A model generated the notes under the pieces. The model saw only the letters and a list, made by a program, of their open reading frames with translations, had not been told where the DNA came from and searched no databases. Below, one piece after another: positions 44,629 through 53,962 of a stretch of 64,000 nucleotides of DNA (positions within the stretch are counted from its first letter, which is position 1; each line of letters starts with the position of its first letter). The stretch spans positions 79,213 to 143,212 of the forward strand of contig NZ_JACHXW010000007.1 in the NCBI RefSeq assembly GCF_014192395.1, given 5' to 3'. The DNA is from Paenibacillus endophyticus. GTDB taxonomy: Bacteria; Bacillota; Bacilli; Paenibacillales; Paenibacillaceae. A program made the translations under genes and the position numbers.

Positions 44629-46896
44629 TTGTCCATTAAAGCCAAGCTATCATTATCGATTTCTATCATTGTTGCAGTCATTTTGGCGCTGAGTTTATCC
44701 ATTTATTACTTCTCTTCCAAGGCTGAGGTACAATCAAGTCTCGAACAGCAAGTAAACAATATTGCAAAGCAAATCAGTCTCACGATTACAGCATCGGAGA
44801 GCGCAAAGCAGTCCATGGAGGATGCGATCGGCGAGAAGCTGAGACTCGCTGCCATTGCGGCAAAAGCGCAGCTCGATCCCGATATCGACAACGTGAAAAA
44901 CGAGCAGCTCGTGGAGCTTAGCCGCAAAATTGGCGTCGACCACATTACACTTTGGAAGCGTTTCGACAATGATGTGATCGCTTTGAAATCATCCGACCCG
45001 TATGAAATCAATATGAGCTCCAAAACATGGGATTACTGGCATATCGCGTTTCTTCAGCTTTTTAAAAACCATAATGTTACGATTCCACAGGGGCAAAAAC
45101 TCGAAAACTACTGGTCAGGTCCATTTAACTTCTCCACCTCGGACCCTAAGAAGATTAGAAAATGGGGAGACTATTACGACGGAACGACCAATTATATGAT
45201 CAATCCCTACGTTAATGCGCAGGTGCTGCTAGATTTCGATTATTCGATTGGCACGAACTCCATTGTGAATAAGATTATTGCTAATCAGCAGGATATTCTT
45301 GAAATAACCGGATTTGACCCGCAGTTTTTCGGCAAAAGGCCGATTATCAAAATGAAAAAGGGCATTCCCGTATTCAATTTGGACGTGCGCGATATCCCGT
45401 TTGGCCAATATACCTATAAAGATCAAGAAAACGACTCCATACATATCCAGAATGCCTTGGAGAGCGGGCAAGCGATCACTGCAAAGAGCAACATCATGGG
45501 CAAGCAGGTCATGAAAACGTTTATTCCGATCACAATCGATAAAACCTATGTCATCTGTATCAGCTTTGACCAACAGGCAATTCTAAAGCCGCTTAATAAA
45601 CAGCTTTTCATGCAATCGATCATTTCATTATGCCTTGTTCTCGTGTCTATGCTTGCCAGCTATTTCATTGCCGGCTTTATGCTTCGCGGCTTGAATCAGA
45701 TTCTAAGCAAAGTAAATGCGATTGCAGCCGGCGATTTCGGTCAGCTCATTACAATTCGCAGCAATGACGAGCTGGGCTTGCTTGCTTCTAGAATTGATAC
45801 GATGGGCAGCAACTTGCACAGCTACACCACTCAGCTTCAGGATACGGCCGAGGAGCTCCGCAGTACAAAGCAGTACTTGGAGTCCTTCGTTAACCATACA
45901 TCTGATGCCATTCACGTATCGGATTTGTCCGGCAGCGTCATTCAGGTAAATAAGGCATTCGAAAAAATGTACGGCTGGTGCGAGGAAGAGGCTCTTGGCA
46001 AGCCGCTGGAAAATGTGCCGCCCGACTATCTAAGCTCACATTATGAGCTTGAGGCTACCGTACTGCGCGGCGGCTCCGTCACTGATTTTGAAACGGTGCG
46101 ATATAGCAAGTCCGGCGAGCTTATCGATTTAAGCCTAACCATCTCGCCCATTCGCAATGAGCTTGAAGCGATCATTGCAATAGCGACTATTTCTCGCAAT
46201 ATTACCTCGCGCAAGCAGTCGGAGGAAATCATCAGACGTTCCGAAAAACTGTCGGTTGTCGGCCAAATTGCGGCAGGCGTTGCACACGAGGTACGCAATC
46301 CGCTGACGACGCTTCGAGGCTTCGTGCAGCTGCAGCAGAAGACAGGCAGCCTATCGCAAGCTAATCTGGAGGTTATGCTAGGAGAGCTCGATCAGATCAA
46401 CATGATCGTAAGCGAATTTCTTGTATTCGCCAAACCGCAGGCGACTCATTATCAGCCGGTTAACATTCTTCATCTCGTGAGCGATATAATGATGCTGCTT
46501 GATTCAGAAGCCAAAATGAGCAATGTTCAGCTTGACTTGCTCGCAGATCCCATGCTGCCTGAAGTCATTGGCGAGGCTAACCAGCTGAAGCAGGTATTCG
46601 TTAATATCATGAAAAACGGCATTGAATCCATGTCTAAAGGCGGCATGCTGTCCATTAAGCTTGAATGCTGTCGGCAAGAATCGATTATTATACAATTCAT
46701 CGATCAAGGCTGCGGCATCAAAGAAGAGGATCTTATGCGCTTAGGCGAGCCTTTCTTCACGAAGAAAGCAAGCGGCAATGGGCTAGGCCTGATGGTGAGC
46801 CAGCAGATTATTGCTGCGCACAAAGGCACGATTGTCTTCCGAAGTCAGCTTGGTGAGGGCACATGCGTTGAAATCACGCTGCCAATGCGCACTTAA
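44629..46896 (+). CDS. PAS sensor histidine kinase, sporulation-kinase type
   Basis: A 755-residue kinase: membrane segment ~8-30, large extracellular double-Cache-like sensor ~35-315, second membrane segment ~325-350, HAMP ~350-400, PAS ~415-530 (DAIHVSDLSGSVIQVNKAFEKMYGW), HisKA with VAHEVRNPLTTLRGFVQL (~545-610), HATPase with KNGIESM and GNGLGLMVSQQI (~650-755). The HisKA sequence is of the Spo0F-directed KinB/KinD-like group, so entry into sporulation or biofilm control is plausible. The TTG at 44629 follows GGGGGG by eight bases. No response regulator is adjacent, as usual for orphan sporulation kinases. Confidence 0.9.
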   Translation: MSIKAKLSLSISIIVAVILALSLSIYYFSSKAEVQSSLEQQVNNIAKQISLTITASESAKQSMEDAIGEKLRLAAIAAKAQLDPDIDNVKNEQLVELSRKIGVDHITLWKRFDNDVIALKSSDPYEINMSSKTWDYWHIAFLQLFKNHNVTIPQGQKLENYWSGPFNFSTSDPKKIRKWGDYYDGTTNYMINPYVNAQVLLDFDYSIGTNSIVNKIIANQQDILEITGFDPQFFGKRPIIKMKKGIPVFNLDVRDIPFGQYTYKDQENDSIHIQNALESGQAITAKSNIMGKQVMKTFIPITIDKTYVICISFDQQAILKPLNKQLFMQSIISLCLVLVSMLASYFIAGFMLRGLNQILSKVNAIAAGDFGQLITIRSNDELGLLASRIDTMGSNLHSYTTQLQDTAEELRSTKQYLESFVNHTSDAIHVSDLSGSVIQVNKAFEKMYGWCEEEALGKPLENVPPDYLSSHYELEATVLRGGSVTDFETVRYSKSGELIDLSLTISPIRNELEAIIAIATISRNITSRKQSEEIIRRSEKLSVVGQIAAGVAHEVRNPLTTLRGFVQLQQKTGSLSQANLEVMLGELDQINMIVSEFLVFAKPQATHYQPVNILHLVSDIMMLLDSEAKMSNVQLDLLADPMLPEVIGEANQLKQVFVNIMKNGIESMSKGGMLSIKLECCRQESIIIQFIDQGCGIKEEDLMRLGEPFFTKKASGNGLGLMVSQQIIAAHKGTIVFRSQLGEGTCVEITLPMRT

Positions 46897-46966
46897 CGGA
46901 CCTTAGCATGCTGCCAGTCCGACTTCAAATGAGCGGTTTTGCTTTTTGTTTTCTATATTCGCAGTC

Positions 46967-47009
46967 AAAGCAGGCCAAGAACCCGTTATGGAGTTCCTAG
47001 GCCTGCTTT
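46967..47009 (+). terminator. Terminator of sensor kinase gene
   Basis: A perfect 10-bp stem AAAGCAGGCC (46967-46976) / GGCCTGCTTT (47000-47009) followed by ATTGTTG. The remaining gap 47010-47260 holds the promoter listed next and otherwise nothing clear. Confidence 0.75.
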
Positions 47010-47153
47010 ATTGTTGGAGCTTCTATGTGATACAGGAGATATAGAACCAAATAGATGATAGGCAATTCAAAAAAGCCTAGGTATCCTATTTACCGCTATA
47101 CACTCCTGTTCAATATTCGGAATTCGTCATATAACCGCGAATTTTATATTTTT

Positions 47154-47183
47154 TTGAAGTAAAGCGAGCTCATATGGTAAAAT
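47154..47183 (+). promoter_or_regulatory. Promoter of diguanylate cyclase gene
   Basis: TTGAAG (47154-47159) and TAAAAT (47178-47183) with an 18-bp spacer, about 78 bp upstream of the start codon. Confidence 0.45.
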
Positions 47184-47260
47184 GTGTCCGAAGCCTTTTT
47201 GCATAAGATGGGAAGACTTAATTAATAACGTACGATCATTCCGCTATATTGGAGCCGCAT

Positions 47261-48862
47261 ATGTTGATGACTATGGATACCCCTATTTCTCAGTATATAA
47301 TTTTTGTCGTTATTTCCGGTGTTCTAAGCGTGCTGCTTGCCATATATGCATACAACAACAAGAATAAGTTCACAGGCATGAAAGTATTTATGTGGTCAAC
47401 CATCCTATCCGCCGTATATACCTTTGCATTTGCCTTTGAACTCGCCAGTGATTCGCTTAGCGAGATTCGATTCTGGCTGAATATCGAATATCTCGGCATG
47501 CCCTTCATCTCTCCCTTAAGCTTGCTGCTGATTATGATTTATGTCGGTATTGAGAAGTTCAATACGTTTAAGAAATCTTGGGTCTTTTTTATTATTCCGT
47601 TCATCACGTTGTTAATGGTAACGACTAATGAATACCACCATTTATTTTATAAAGATCTATTTCTGAACCCTCATATCGAAAAACCTATGGTTGATGTCAT
47701 ACCCGGTCTATGGTATTACGTCCATGGAAGCTACACTTCCGGCTCTATGTTTGCCAGCTTGTTCCTATTGTACCGATATTGGCGGAAGACCAAATCCATC
47801 TACCGCAAGCAAATGATAACGCTAGCTATTGGCATTATGCTCCCCATGCTGGGAGCGCTCGCTTACGTGCTCGGCATTACGCCTCTCGGTATGGACCCCG
47901 TGCCCATATTGATGTGCATCACATCCACCTTGTATGTGACTTCGATCTTCTCGACCTCGCTTCTCACCGTCGCGCCAATTGCGCGCGAGCATATATTCGA
48001 GAGCATGCGCGATGGAGTGCTTGTCCTTAACTTGGAAAACCAAATCATGGATTTCAACGGGGCTGCCGCCAAAATCATACCCGCCTTGACTCCCGAAACA
48101 ATCGGGCAAAAGCTGGATCATATTTGGAAGCGCGGAGCGGAGACGGGAGCCTTCTCCGTGGGCTCGGACGAAGCCCTCGACCATGAGGAGGAGCTCAAAT
48201 GGGTACGCGGCGGAGAAACGTTCTATTATCGGATAAGGTCCTCCAGGCTCCTTAAGTCCAATGGCCAGCTGGCGGGCAGAACCATCGTCATGATCGACGT
48301 CACCGAGCATACGCTGCTGCAGCATAAGCTTCGCTATCTGGCGGAGATCGATGGCCTTACTTCTATATATAACCGTACCTTTTTTATGGAAAAAAGCAGA
48401 GAACTGCTGGCAGCTGCTCACCAAAGCCAAGCCCCGCTCTGCTTTATTTTGTTTGATATTGACCATTTCAAGCAGATAAACGACCGTTATGGGCATAGCG
48501 TAGGCGATTTCGCCCTTAAGCATATCGTAATGATTTGCCAGCAATTTTTGCCCGAGCACGCCTTGCTTGGCCGGTACGGCGGCGAGGAATTCGCCATCAG
48601 CCTGCCGAGTACAACGCTTGAGCAAGCCGGACAAACCGCTGAACTGCTGCGTGCCGAGATTGCCGCCAACCCGCTTTATAGCTCAGCTAAAGCGATAACG
48701 ATTACCGCAAGCTTCGGCGTTACGCAAGCTCGAACCGCGGATATACCGCTTGAAATGCTGCTGAGCGAAGCAGACATCGCCTTATACCGGTCAAAACATA
48801 CGGGTAGAAACGCTGTGCATCTTTCTAATAACGGCAGCATACATGCTTTTCAACAAAAATAA
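47261..48862 (+). CDS. Diguanylate cyclase with 7TM sensor
   Basis: A 533-residue protein: an N-terminal histidine-kinase-type 7TM sensor domain (~8-225), a PAS-like domain (~230-350), then GGDEF (~365-525). The GGEEF active site is intact in GRYGGEEFAISLP, and the substrate/metal block FDIDHFKQINDRYGHSVGD is present. It should make cyclic di-GMP. The inhibitory RxxD five residues before GGEEF is absent, so product feedback is unlikely. The ATG at 47261 has TTGGAG six bases upstream; a TTG at 47249 is the alternative. KtrB follows 36 bp later. Confidence 0.9.
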   Translation: MLMTMDTPISQYIIFVVISGVLSVLLAIYAYNNKNKFTGMKVFMWSTILSAVYTFAFAFELASDSLSEIRFWLNIEYLGMPFISPLSLLLIMIYVGIEKFNTFKKSWVFFIIPFITLLMVTTNEYHHLFYKDLFLNPHIEKPMVDVIPGLWYYVHGSYTSGSMFASLFLLYRYWRKTKSIYRKQMITLAIGIMLPMLGALAYVLGITPLGMDPVPILMCITSTLYVTSIFSTSLLTVAPIAREHIFESMRDGVLVLNLENQIMDFNGAAAKIIPALTPETIGQKLDHIWKRGAETGAFSVGSDEALDHEEELKWVRGGETFYYRIRSSRLLKSNGQLAGRTIVMIDVTEHTLLQHKLRYLAEIDGLTSIYNRTFFMEKSRELLAAAHQSQAPLCFILFDIDHFKQINDRYGHSVGDFALKHIVMICQQFLPEHALLGRYGGEEFAISLPSTTLEQAGQTAELLRAEIAANPLYSSAKAITITASFGVTQARTADIPLEMLLSEADIALYRSKHTGRNAVHLSNNGSIHAFQQK

Positions 48863-48898
48863 CGATACTAGCGGGAAAGAGATAGGTGGGAATGGCTT

Positions 48899-50266
48899 AT
48901 GCTTAAAGCAGTTAACCTGCGCGACAAATTGCGTTTTCGTCCTAGCCCTCCGCAGGTTATGACCTTTGGCTTTATTTTGCTCATATTAGTTGGAGCGCAG
49001 CTCCTGTCTCGGCCTATCTCCTTCACGAACGCTACTTCTATCTCCTACTTAGACGCTTTGTTCATGTCGGCAAGCGCTACCTGCGTGACTGGCCTTACCG
49101 TACTGAATACAGGCACTCATTTCTCCACTTTCGGACAGGTTGTCATTATTCTATTAGCCCAGATCGGCGGTCTCGGCTTTATGACAATGGCAACCTTATT
49201 TGCCCTGCTGTTCCGCAAACGAATTTCGTTCCGGGAAAGACTCGTGCTGCAGGAATCGATGAACTACGGATCAACGGAAGGCATCGTGCGCATGATTCGT
49301 AAAGTTCTGCTATACGCTTTAGTTATCGAGCTGTCCGGCGCTATCCTGCTGAGCGGTTATTTCATGCTGGAGATGCCGGTTGGACAATCCATTTATTTTG
49401 GCATATTCCACAGTATCTCCTTTTTCAACAATGCAGGCTTTGATTTGTTCTCACAGTTTCCAGAGCGTGCCGGCAGCCTTATTCATTACGTAGAGGATCC
49501 GTTCGTCAATATCGTATCCATGCTGCTTATTTTTTTCGGAGGAATTGGCTTCATCGTTATTTCAGAGCTGGTGACTTACCCCAAAAACAGAAAGTTCAGC
49601 CTGCACAGCAAGGTGGTTTTATCGGTTACCGGCGTACTTACTGCTTTCGGTGCCATTGTCATTTTCGCACTCGAGCTATCCAATCCGCATACGCTGCAGC
49701 CTTTGTCGGCAATCGGCAAATTTCTCGGCGCTTTGTTCCAGTCCGTCACCGCACGTTCAGCAGGCCTGAGTACTGTAGACCCATCTATGCTTAGGGAAGT
49801 GACGCAATTTTTCCTTATACTGCTTATGTTCATCGGCGCAGGCCCAGGCTCAACGGGAGGCGGTATCCGCGTGACGACCTTCGCTATTCTCATAGGTGCA
49901 ATTATCGCGATGATGCGCGGCAAGGACGACGTCGTACTGTTCCGTTATCGCATTGCCAAGCAGCAGATCCATCAAGCAATCATGTTCACAATGATCGCCT
50001 TCTCCATCATTTGCGGAGCGACGATGCTGTTGTCCATAACGGAAACCGGCTCGTTTCTAGCTATCTTGTTCGAAGCCACTTCCGCATATTGTACGGTCGG
50101 CATGTCAGCAGGATTAACCAGTCACCTCAGCGAAATCGGCAAGGTTATCATCATTTTGCTCATGTTCGTCGGCCGCTTAGGTCCTGTTACGCTCGCTTTC
50201 GCGCTCAATACGCGCTCGAAGAAGGAGCTGTACCGCTTCCCTGAAGGGAAAATCACAATCGGCTAA
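48899..50266 (+). CDS. TrkH/KtrB potassium channel subunit
   Basis: A 455-residue K+ transporter with four M1-P-M2 repeats; the selectivity-filter glycines are visible in ATCVTGLTV, SFFNNAGFDLF, TARSAGLST and AYCTVGMSAGL. It imports K+, normally under a KtrA/KtrC RCK subunit, which is not encoded here. AGGTGGG precedes the ATG by eight bases. It lies 36 bp after the cyclase gene and may share its transcript, suggesting a link of c-di-nucleotide signalling with K+ homeostasis that remains inference. Confidence 0.93.
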   Translation: MLKAVNLRDKLRFRPSPPQVMTFGFILLILVGAQLLSRPISFTNATSISYLDALFMSASATCVTGLTVLNTGTHFSTFGQVVIILLAQIGGLGFMTMATLFALLFRKRISFRERLVLQESMNYGSTEGIVRMIRKVLLYALVIELSGAILLSGYFMLEMPVGQSIYFGIFHSISFFNNAGFDLFSQFPERAGSLIHYVEDPFVNIVSMLLIFFGGIGFIVISELVTYPKNRKFSLHSKVVLSVTGVLTAFGAIVIFALELSNPHTLQPLSAIGKFLGALFQSVTARSAGLSTVDPSMLREVTQFFLILLMFIGAGPGSTGGGIRVTTFAILIGAIIAMMRGKDDVVLFRYRIAKQQIHQAIMFTMIAFSIICGATMLLSITETGSFLAILFEATSAYCTVGMSAGLTSHLSEIGKVIIILLMFVGRLGPVTLAFALNTRSKKELYRFPEGKITIG

Positions 50267-50349
50267 GCTGCGGTTTGCATCTGCAATCCGACCAATGATA
50301 CGATTAATGAGGACAAGTCATTTGCATTATTAAAGGAGCTTTCGTTCTT

Positions 50350-51060
50350 ATGTCATTACATTCACATATCCACTCGGGCAATGCCGTTGATGATGCGGCC
50401 TTAGACAGCATGGGGCGCGTGCTGATCGTGACCGCCGTCGATGCCGAGCGGGAAGCGGTCCTTCGCGGATTAGCCGGCTTGCCGAACATCGATGTCATCG
50501 CAGCAGGGGTTGGCTCAGCCGCAGCCGCAGCCGGAACTGCGGCTGCTCTCGCCTCACCGGAAACTGCCTATCGCCTTGTGATTAGCATGGGCATTGGCGG
50601 CGGATTCATAGACCAGGCGGCAGTCGCCTCTCTTGTTGTAGCCGATCTTATCGTTGCTGCCGATTTGGGCGCGGAGTCGCCGGAGGGCTTCCTCAGCTTA
50701 GATGAGCTCGGCTTCGGCTCCGCACGCGTTGCTGCAAGCGGCGCTTGGAACAACCGGCTGCTTGCAGCCATTCAGGGCAGTGGCTTATCCGTATGCAGCG
50801 CACCCATTCTTACCGTCACGACAGCCACCGGCACCGCCGAGACCGCAAGCCTGCTTGCACAGCGGATTAAAGGCGCCGCCGCTGAAGCAATGGAGGGGCA
50901 TGGCGTCGCAGTAGCGGCTGAGCGTTTCGGCATTCCTGTCACGGAAATTCGCGCCATATCCAATGCAGTCGGACCACGGGACCGGTCTGCTTGGCGAATT
51001 GGCGACGCACTCGCTGCACTAGAAGCAGCAACCAAAGCTATACGGGAGGTACTATCATGA
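50350..51060 (+). CDS. mqnB: Futalosine hydrolase
   Basis: A 236-residue nucleosidase of the MTA/SAH phosphorylase fold: VLIVTAVDAEREAVLRGL start, AGVGSAAAAAGTAAAL, SMGIGGGF, and EAMEGHGVAVAAERFGIP...RAISNAVG, the substrate and catalytic region. It cleaves futalosine to dehypoxanthine futalosine and hypoxanthine in the futalosine pathway to menaquinone. The N-terminal ~20 residues (HSHIHSGNAVDD) are an extra tail. AAAGGAG precedes the ATG; it overlaps mqnD by four bases. Confidence 0.92.
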   Translation: MSLHSHIHSGNAVDDAALDSMGRVLIVTAVDAEREAVLRGLAGLPNIDVIAAGVGSAAAAAGTAAALASPETAYRLVISMGIGGGFIDQAAVASLVVADLIVAADLGAESPEGFLSLDELGFGSARVAASGAWNNRLLAAIQGSGLSVCSAPILTVTTATGTAETASLLAQRIKGAAAEAMEGHGVAVAAERFGIPVTEIRAISNAVGPRDRSAWRIGDALAALEAATKAIREVLS

Positions 51061-51890
51061 ACATTGCATTCTCACCCTGCCCGAACGATACATTCGTCTT
51101 CCACGCTTGGGCACATCAACTCATTCCAGGCGCGCCAGAGCTGGATGTCACCTATGCAGATATTGACATTACGAACAACTGGGCAGCCAAGTCCAAAGGC
51201 CCAGAGGTTATGAAAATCTCCTATGCGGCTTTGCCTTGGGTCCTTTCGGAATACAAGCTTCTTCCCTGCGGCGGCGCGCTTGGGAGAGGCTGCGGCCCGC
51301 TTGTCTTAACCAATGAGGACCATGCTGCTCCCGCTTCTTTGGCTGGCAAACGCGTTGCGGTACCGAGCGAGCGCTCCACGGCCTATCTTCTATTCCGTCT
51401 GTGGGCTGCCAAACATGTTCCAGGCGGCGTGGGAGAGATTGTGGTCATGCCGTTTCACGAAATCATGCCAGCCGTTCGCGACGGCCGCATCGATGCAGGC
51501 TTAGTCATTCATGAAGCCCGCTTCACGTACCCGAACTATGGGCTCCAGATGTTGATCGATCTCGGCAGCTGGTGGGAATCGGACACCGGTCTGCCTATCC
51601 CGCTCGGTGCCATTATTGCCAAGCGTACGCTTGATACCGAAGCGATCACGGAGTGGATCCGTTCATCCGTCCAATACGCCTGGGCTCATCCCGATGAGTC
51701 CAAGCGTTACGTAATGATGCATGCGCAGGAGCTTTCCCAGGAAGTCGCTCAAGCGCATATTGATTTGTACGTCAATGCGTTTACGGCTGATTTGGGCGAG
51801 GATGGCTATGCGGCCGTTACAGCTCTGCTCGGCCGGGCTGCTGAAGAAGGGCTTGTACCGAGCTTTGACTTGTCGCTGCTGAAATCTTGA
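51057..51890 (+). CDS. mqnD: 1,4-Dihydroxy-6-naphthoate synthase
   Basis: A 277-residue MqnD, recognised by the N-terminal MNIAFSPCPNDTFVFHAWAH, the periplasmic-binding-protein-like fold, and VVMPFHEIMPAVRDGRIDAGLVIHEARFTY. It converts cyclic dehypoxanthine futalosine to 1,4-dihydroxy-6-naphthoate. The start overlaps the mqnB stop (ATGA) with GGGAGG seven bases upstream. Other mqn genes are not in the window. Terminator 51950-51985 follows. Confidence 0.94.
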   Translation: MNIAFSPCPNDTFVFHAWAHQLIPGAPELDVTYADIDITNNWAAKSKGPEVMKISYAALPWVLSEYKLLPCGGALGRGCGPLVLTNEDHAAPASLAGKRVAVPSERSTAYLLFRLWAAKHVPGGVGEIVVMPFHEIMPAVRDGRIDAGLVIHEARFTYPNYGLQMLIDLGSWWESDTGLPIPLGAIIAKRTLDTEAITEWIRSSVQYAWAHPDESKRYVMMHAQELSQEVAQAHIDLYVNAFTADLGEDGYAAVTALLGRAAEEGLVPSFDLSLLKS

Positions 51891-51949
51891 TGAGTGTCAG
51901 CCTAAACAACGGCTGACGCTTATCGCTTCATTCGCCTTCGACTCATACA

Positions 51950-51985
51950 AAATGGCTGAACAGACTTATGCCTGTTCAGCCATTT
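51950..51985. terminator. Bidirectional terminator
   Basis: A perfect 14-bp stem (51950-51963 with 51972-51985) around an eight-base loop, between convergent mqnD and the SLH remnant. Confidence 0.85.
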
Positions 51986-51988
51986 CTT

Positions 51989-52651
51989 CTATCTGCCTAT
52001 ACGGTATAATCGATAAATAATAACCGCGGCTTGCGCCCGGGATGCAGTATCCATTGGAGCGAAACGTCCATCTCCCAGACCATTTATAAGTCCTGCTTTC
52101 TGTATATCCAATACTGCGTTTACGGCGTAAGCTGCAATACTCGATTCATCTGTGAACACGCCGGCTTCTGCAAATCCCCCGCCCGGCACAATGCCGAATA
52201 TATCGGCAGCTCTTGCAATCAGCACCGCCATTTCTTGCCTCGTGATGCCTTCATTCACACCAAAAGTGCCGTTTGATCGCCCCGTTACGATACCAAGCTG
52301 CTCGGCTGCAGCTATCGCTCCGTAATGCCAGGTCCCTTGCTTAACATCGTGGAGCTGACTGACTGCATCATTATCCGATAGTTCAAGCGCATTCATTAAC
52401 ATCGTAATGAAGGCAGCTCGTGTCACCACTCCGGACGGCGCGAACCTCTCGCTGGCAACGTCATTGATTGCTCCCCTTGATGCAAGCGCCTCTATGGCTT
52501 CCTCTGCCCACTTGGCTGTATGAAGGTCCTTGAATGGTGCGTCTGCTGCATACATGCCAACGTGCTTCGGCTTAAACGACAGGCTGCCCTTGCCAGCTTG
52601 AAAGTAGCCATTGCGAACCGTTTCAAGCTTACCGTTCCTTGTGCCTTCGAG
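51989..52651 (-). pseudogene. Remnant of an S-layer-homology surface protein (three SLH domains)
   Basis: The 221-codon open stretch encodes three SLH repeats (FKDLHTAKWAEEAIEALASRG, VKQGTWHYGAIAAAEQLGIV, FTDESSIAAYAVNAVLDIQKAG) that normally end large cell-wall-anchored proteins. The coding sense continues upstream of the first ATG (52555) as linker-like residues (NGYFQAGKGSLSFKPKHVG) back to a stop at 52652. There is no signal peptide and no ribosome-binding site at any ATG. It therefore looks like the 3' end of a gene whose signal peptide and main domain are lost. Expression as a free SLH protein is unlikely. Confidence 0.75.
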
Positions 52652-52764
52652 TTAATACCGCTTCAATAAAGGATGATATTTGCTCCTAAAGCCACGGCAA
52701 GTTTCGAAAAATAAGTCTAAAGAGGTGTCTCCACCAAATAAATGCGACCTTATAAACATAAAAA

Positions 52765-52802
52765 AGACCGTCTCCGCTGGCCATCGGCCATAAAGACAGT
52801 CT
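52765..52802 (-). terminator. Terminator of ArsR gene
   Basis: Minus-strand stem 52802-52795 with 52772-52765 (one wobble), with an inner GGCC/GGCC pair, followed by TTTTTT. Confidence 0.8.
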
Positions 52803-52817
52803 CGCTTGATATTTCCT

Positions 52818-53195
52818 TTATTCCTTATCCATAAGCTTAAGCGATCCAAAGGGATCGCTAGCCTCGCTATTATTACTATCCGATTCAACAAACCGCTTAA
52901 GAGCAGAGAGCTTATTGTCCCAATAACGCTCATAATAAGCGAGCCATCGCTTCAGCTCCAGAAGCGGCTCAGGGTCTAAGCGATAGCGCGTTTCTCTTCC
53001 TACCTTCCTATCCTTTACCAGGCCCGCATCCGCCAGCACCCGCAAATGCTTCGACACAGCCGTACGGCTCATCGTGAAATGGCCGCTGATCACGGTAACA
53101 GGAAGCTCATCATCGCCAAGCAAATGCAGCAGCCTGCGCCGAGTCGGGTCGGCGATTGCTTGGAAAACGTCATGCTTTGTCGCCGGCTCCGCCAT
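52818..53195 (-). CDS. ArsR/SmtB-type repressor
   Basis: A 125-residue winged-helix repressor: HDVFQAIADPTRRRLLHLLGDDELPV then the recognition helix ISGHFTMSRTAVSKHLRVLADAGLV and wing KVGRETRYRLDPEPL. No metal-binding Cys cluster is present, as in the SRPBCC-associated subgroup of ArsR repressors. The ATG at 53195 has GGAG six bases upstream and lies one base after the SRPBCC stop. It probably represses its own promoter through the operators at 53677-53725. Confidence 0.92.
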   Translation of the reverse strand: MAEPATKHDVFQAIADPTRRRLLHLLGDDELPVTVISGHFTMSRTAVSKHLRVLADAGLVKDRKVGRETRYRLDPEPLLELKRWLAYYERYWDNKLSALKRFVESDSNNSEASDPFGSLKLMDKE

Positions 53196-53196
53196 T

Positions 53197-53625
53197 CTAG
53201 ACTCCAACGTATTGACTTAGTTTCTTTACGATACCAACCCAACCGCCCGACATTCTCTCGCGGACTTCCTCGTGCGATTGACCGAACTCCGTCACTTTAT
53301 TCACATCCCAGCCGGCATGAATAAGAGTAAATTCTGTTTTTCCGGCTTGCTCGACTAGTTCAAACGTCAAAGACCAGTCCTTTCCCCATTCGAAGGCTAG
53401 CCGGTTTGGGGGATCAAGCACGGTTACCTTGCAAGGAGAATTGCCAAAGGGGCCTGCCTCTAGGTGGAATTCGTAACCCAGCTCCGCCACAAAATTGTTC
53501 GGCATGAACCAAGCCGCGATGCCATCCGATGTAGCTACAGCATTCCATACCTTCTGAATCGGCGCATCGAGGATCAGCGTTTGCCTAATGTCAGGCAGCG
53601 TATTTTGCGTTTGATTGTTATCCAT
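53197..53625 (-). CDS. SRPBCC/AHSA1-family lipid-binding-fold protein
   Basis: A 142-residue START/AHSA1 protein: IRQTLILDAPIQKVWNAVATSDGIAAWFMPN opening, PPNRLAFEWG, and a C-terminal helix (HEEVRERMSGGWVGIVKKLSQYV). The fold has a hydrophobic pocket; the ligand is unknown. GGAGG precedes the ATG at 53625; the open frame to 53712 crosses the promoter. Pairing of such a protein with an ArsR repressor is common in Bacilli. Confidence 0.92.
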   Translation of the reverse strand: MDNNQTQNTLPDIRQTLILDAPIQKVWNAVATSDGIAAWFMPNNFVAELGYEFHLEAGPFGNSPCKVTVLDPPNRLAFEWGKDWSLTFELVEQAGKTEFTLIHAGWDVNKVTEFGQSHEEVRERMSGGWVGIVKKLSQYVGV

Positions 53626-53676
53626 TTGGTAGCCTCCATAAGTTGTTGTTAGTGAATTAAAGTCCATCGTTAATAT

Positions 53677-53692
53677 GAAACCATTTGGTTTC
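53677..53692. promoter_or_regulatory. ArsR operator 2
   Basis: GAAACCATTTGGTTTC has 7-bp inverted arms with a two-base spacer, downstream of the transcription start. Its centre is 31 bp (three helical turns) from operator 1. Confidence 0.6.
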
Positions 53693-53700
53693 GCATTATG

Positions 53701-53730
53701 ATTATATGACACCCTATGGTTTCATGTCAA
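53701..53730 (-). promoter_or_regulatory. Consensus promoter with embedded ArsR operator 1
   Basis: On the minus strand TTGACA (53730-53725) and TATAAT (53706-53701) are both perfect, with an 18-bp spacer. The imperfect palindrome ATGACACCCTATGGTTTCAT (53706-53725, plus strand) fills the spacer, so bound repressor would block RNA polymerase. It shares GGTTTC with operator 2. Confidence 0.75.
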
Positions 53731-53962
53731 ATGGGCAGCCTTCTATAGCTAGCTTTTCTATTTGTGGGCTCGATTGTAGAAAAAAGGAATAGAGTAGGAG
53801 AATAGAGATATAGACCGAGGTAATAAATGATTAAAACTGTCAGGTTCGTTTCATAGTATCGCATCTTGCCCACTGTCCCGTTTTGACCCTTAATTTCAAT
53901 AGGAATAAATCCATTATCCAACCCATAGATTAAAAGGCACGATAAACCCTTGGAGGTAGATT

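Noticed and set aside
47822..48634. 270-residue minus-strand ORF
   Set aside because: Antisense to the diguanylate cyclase, with shadow-type composition.
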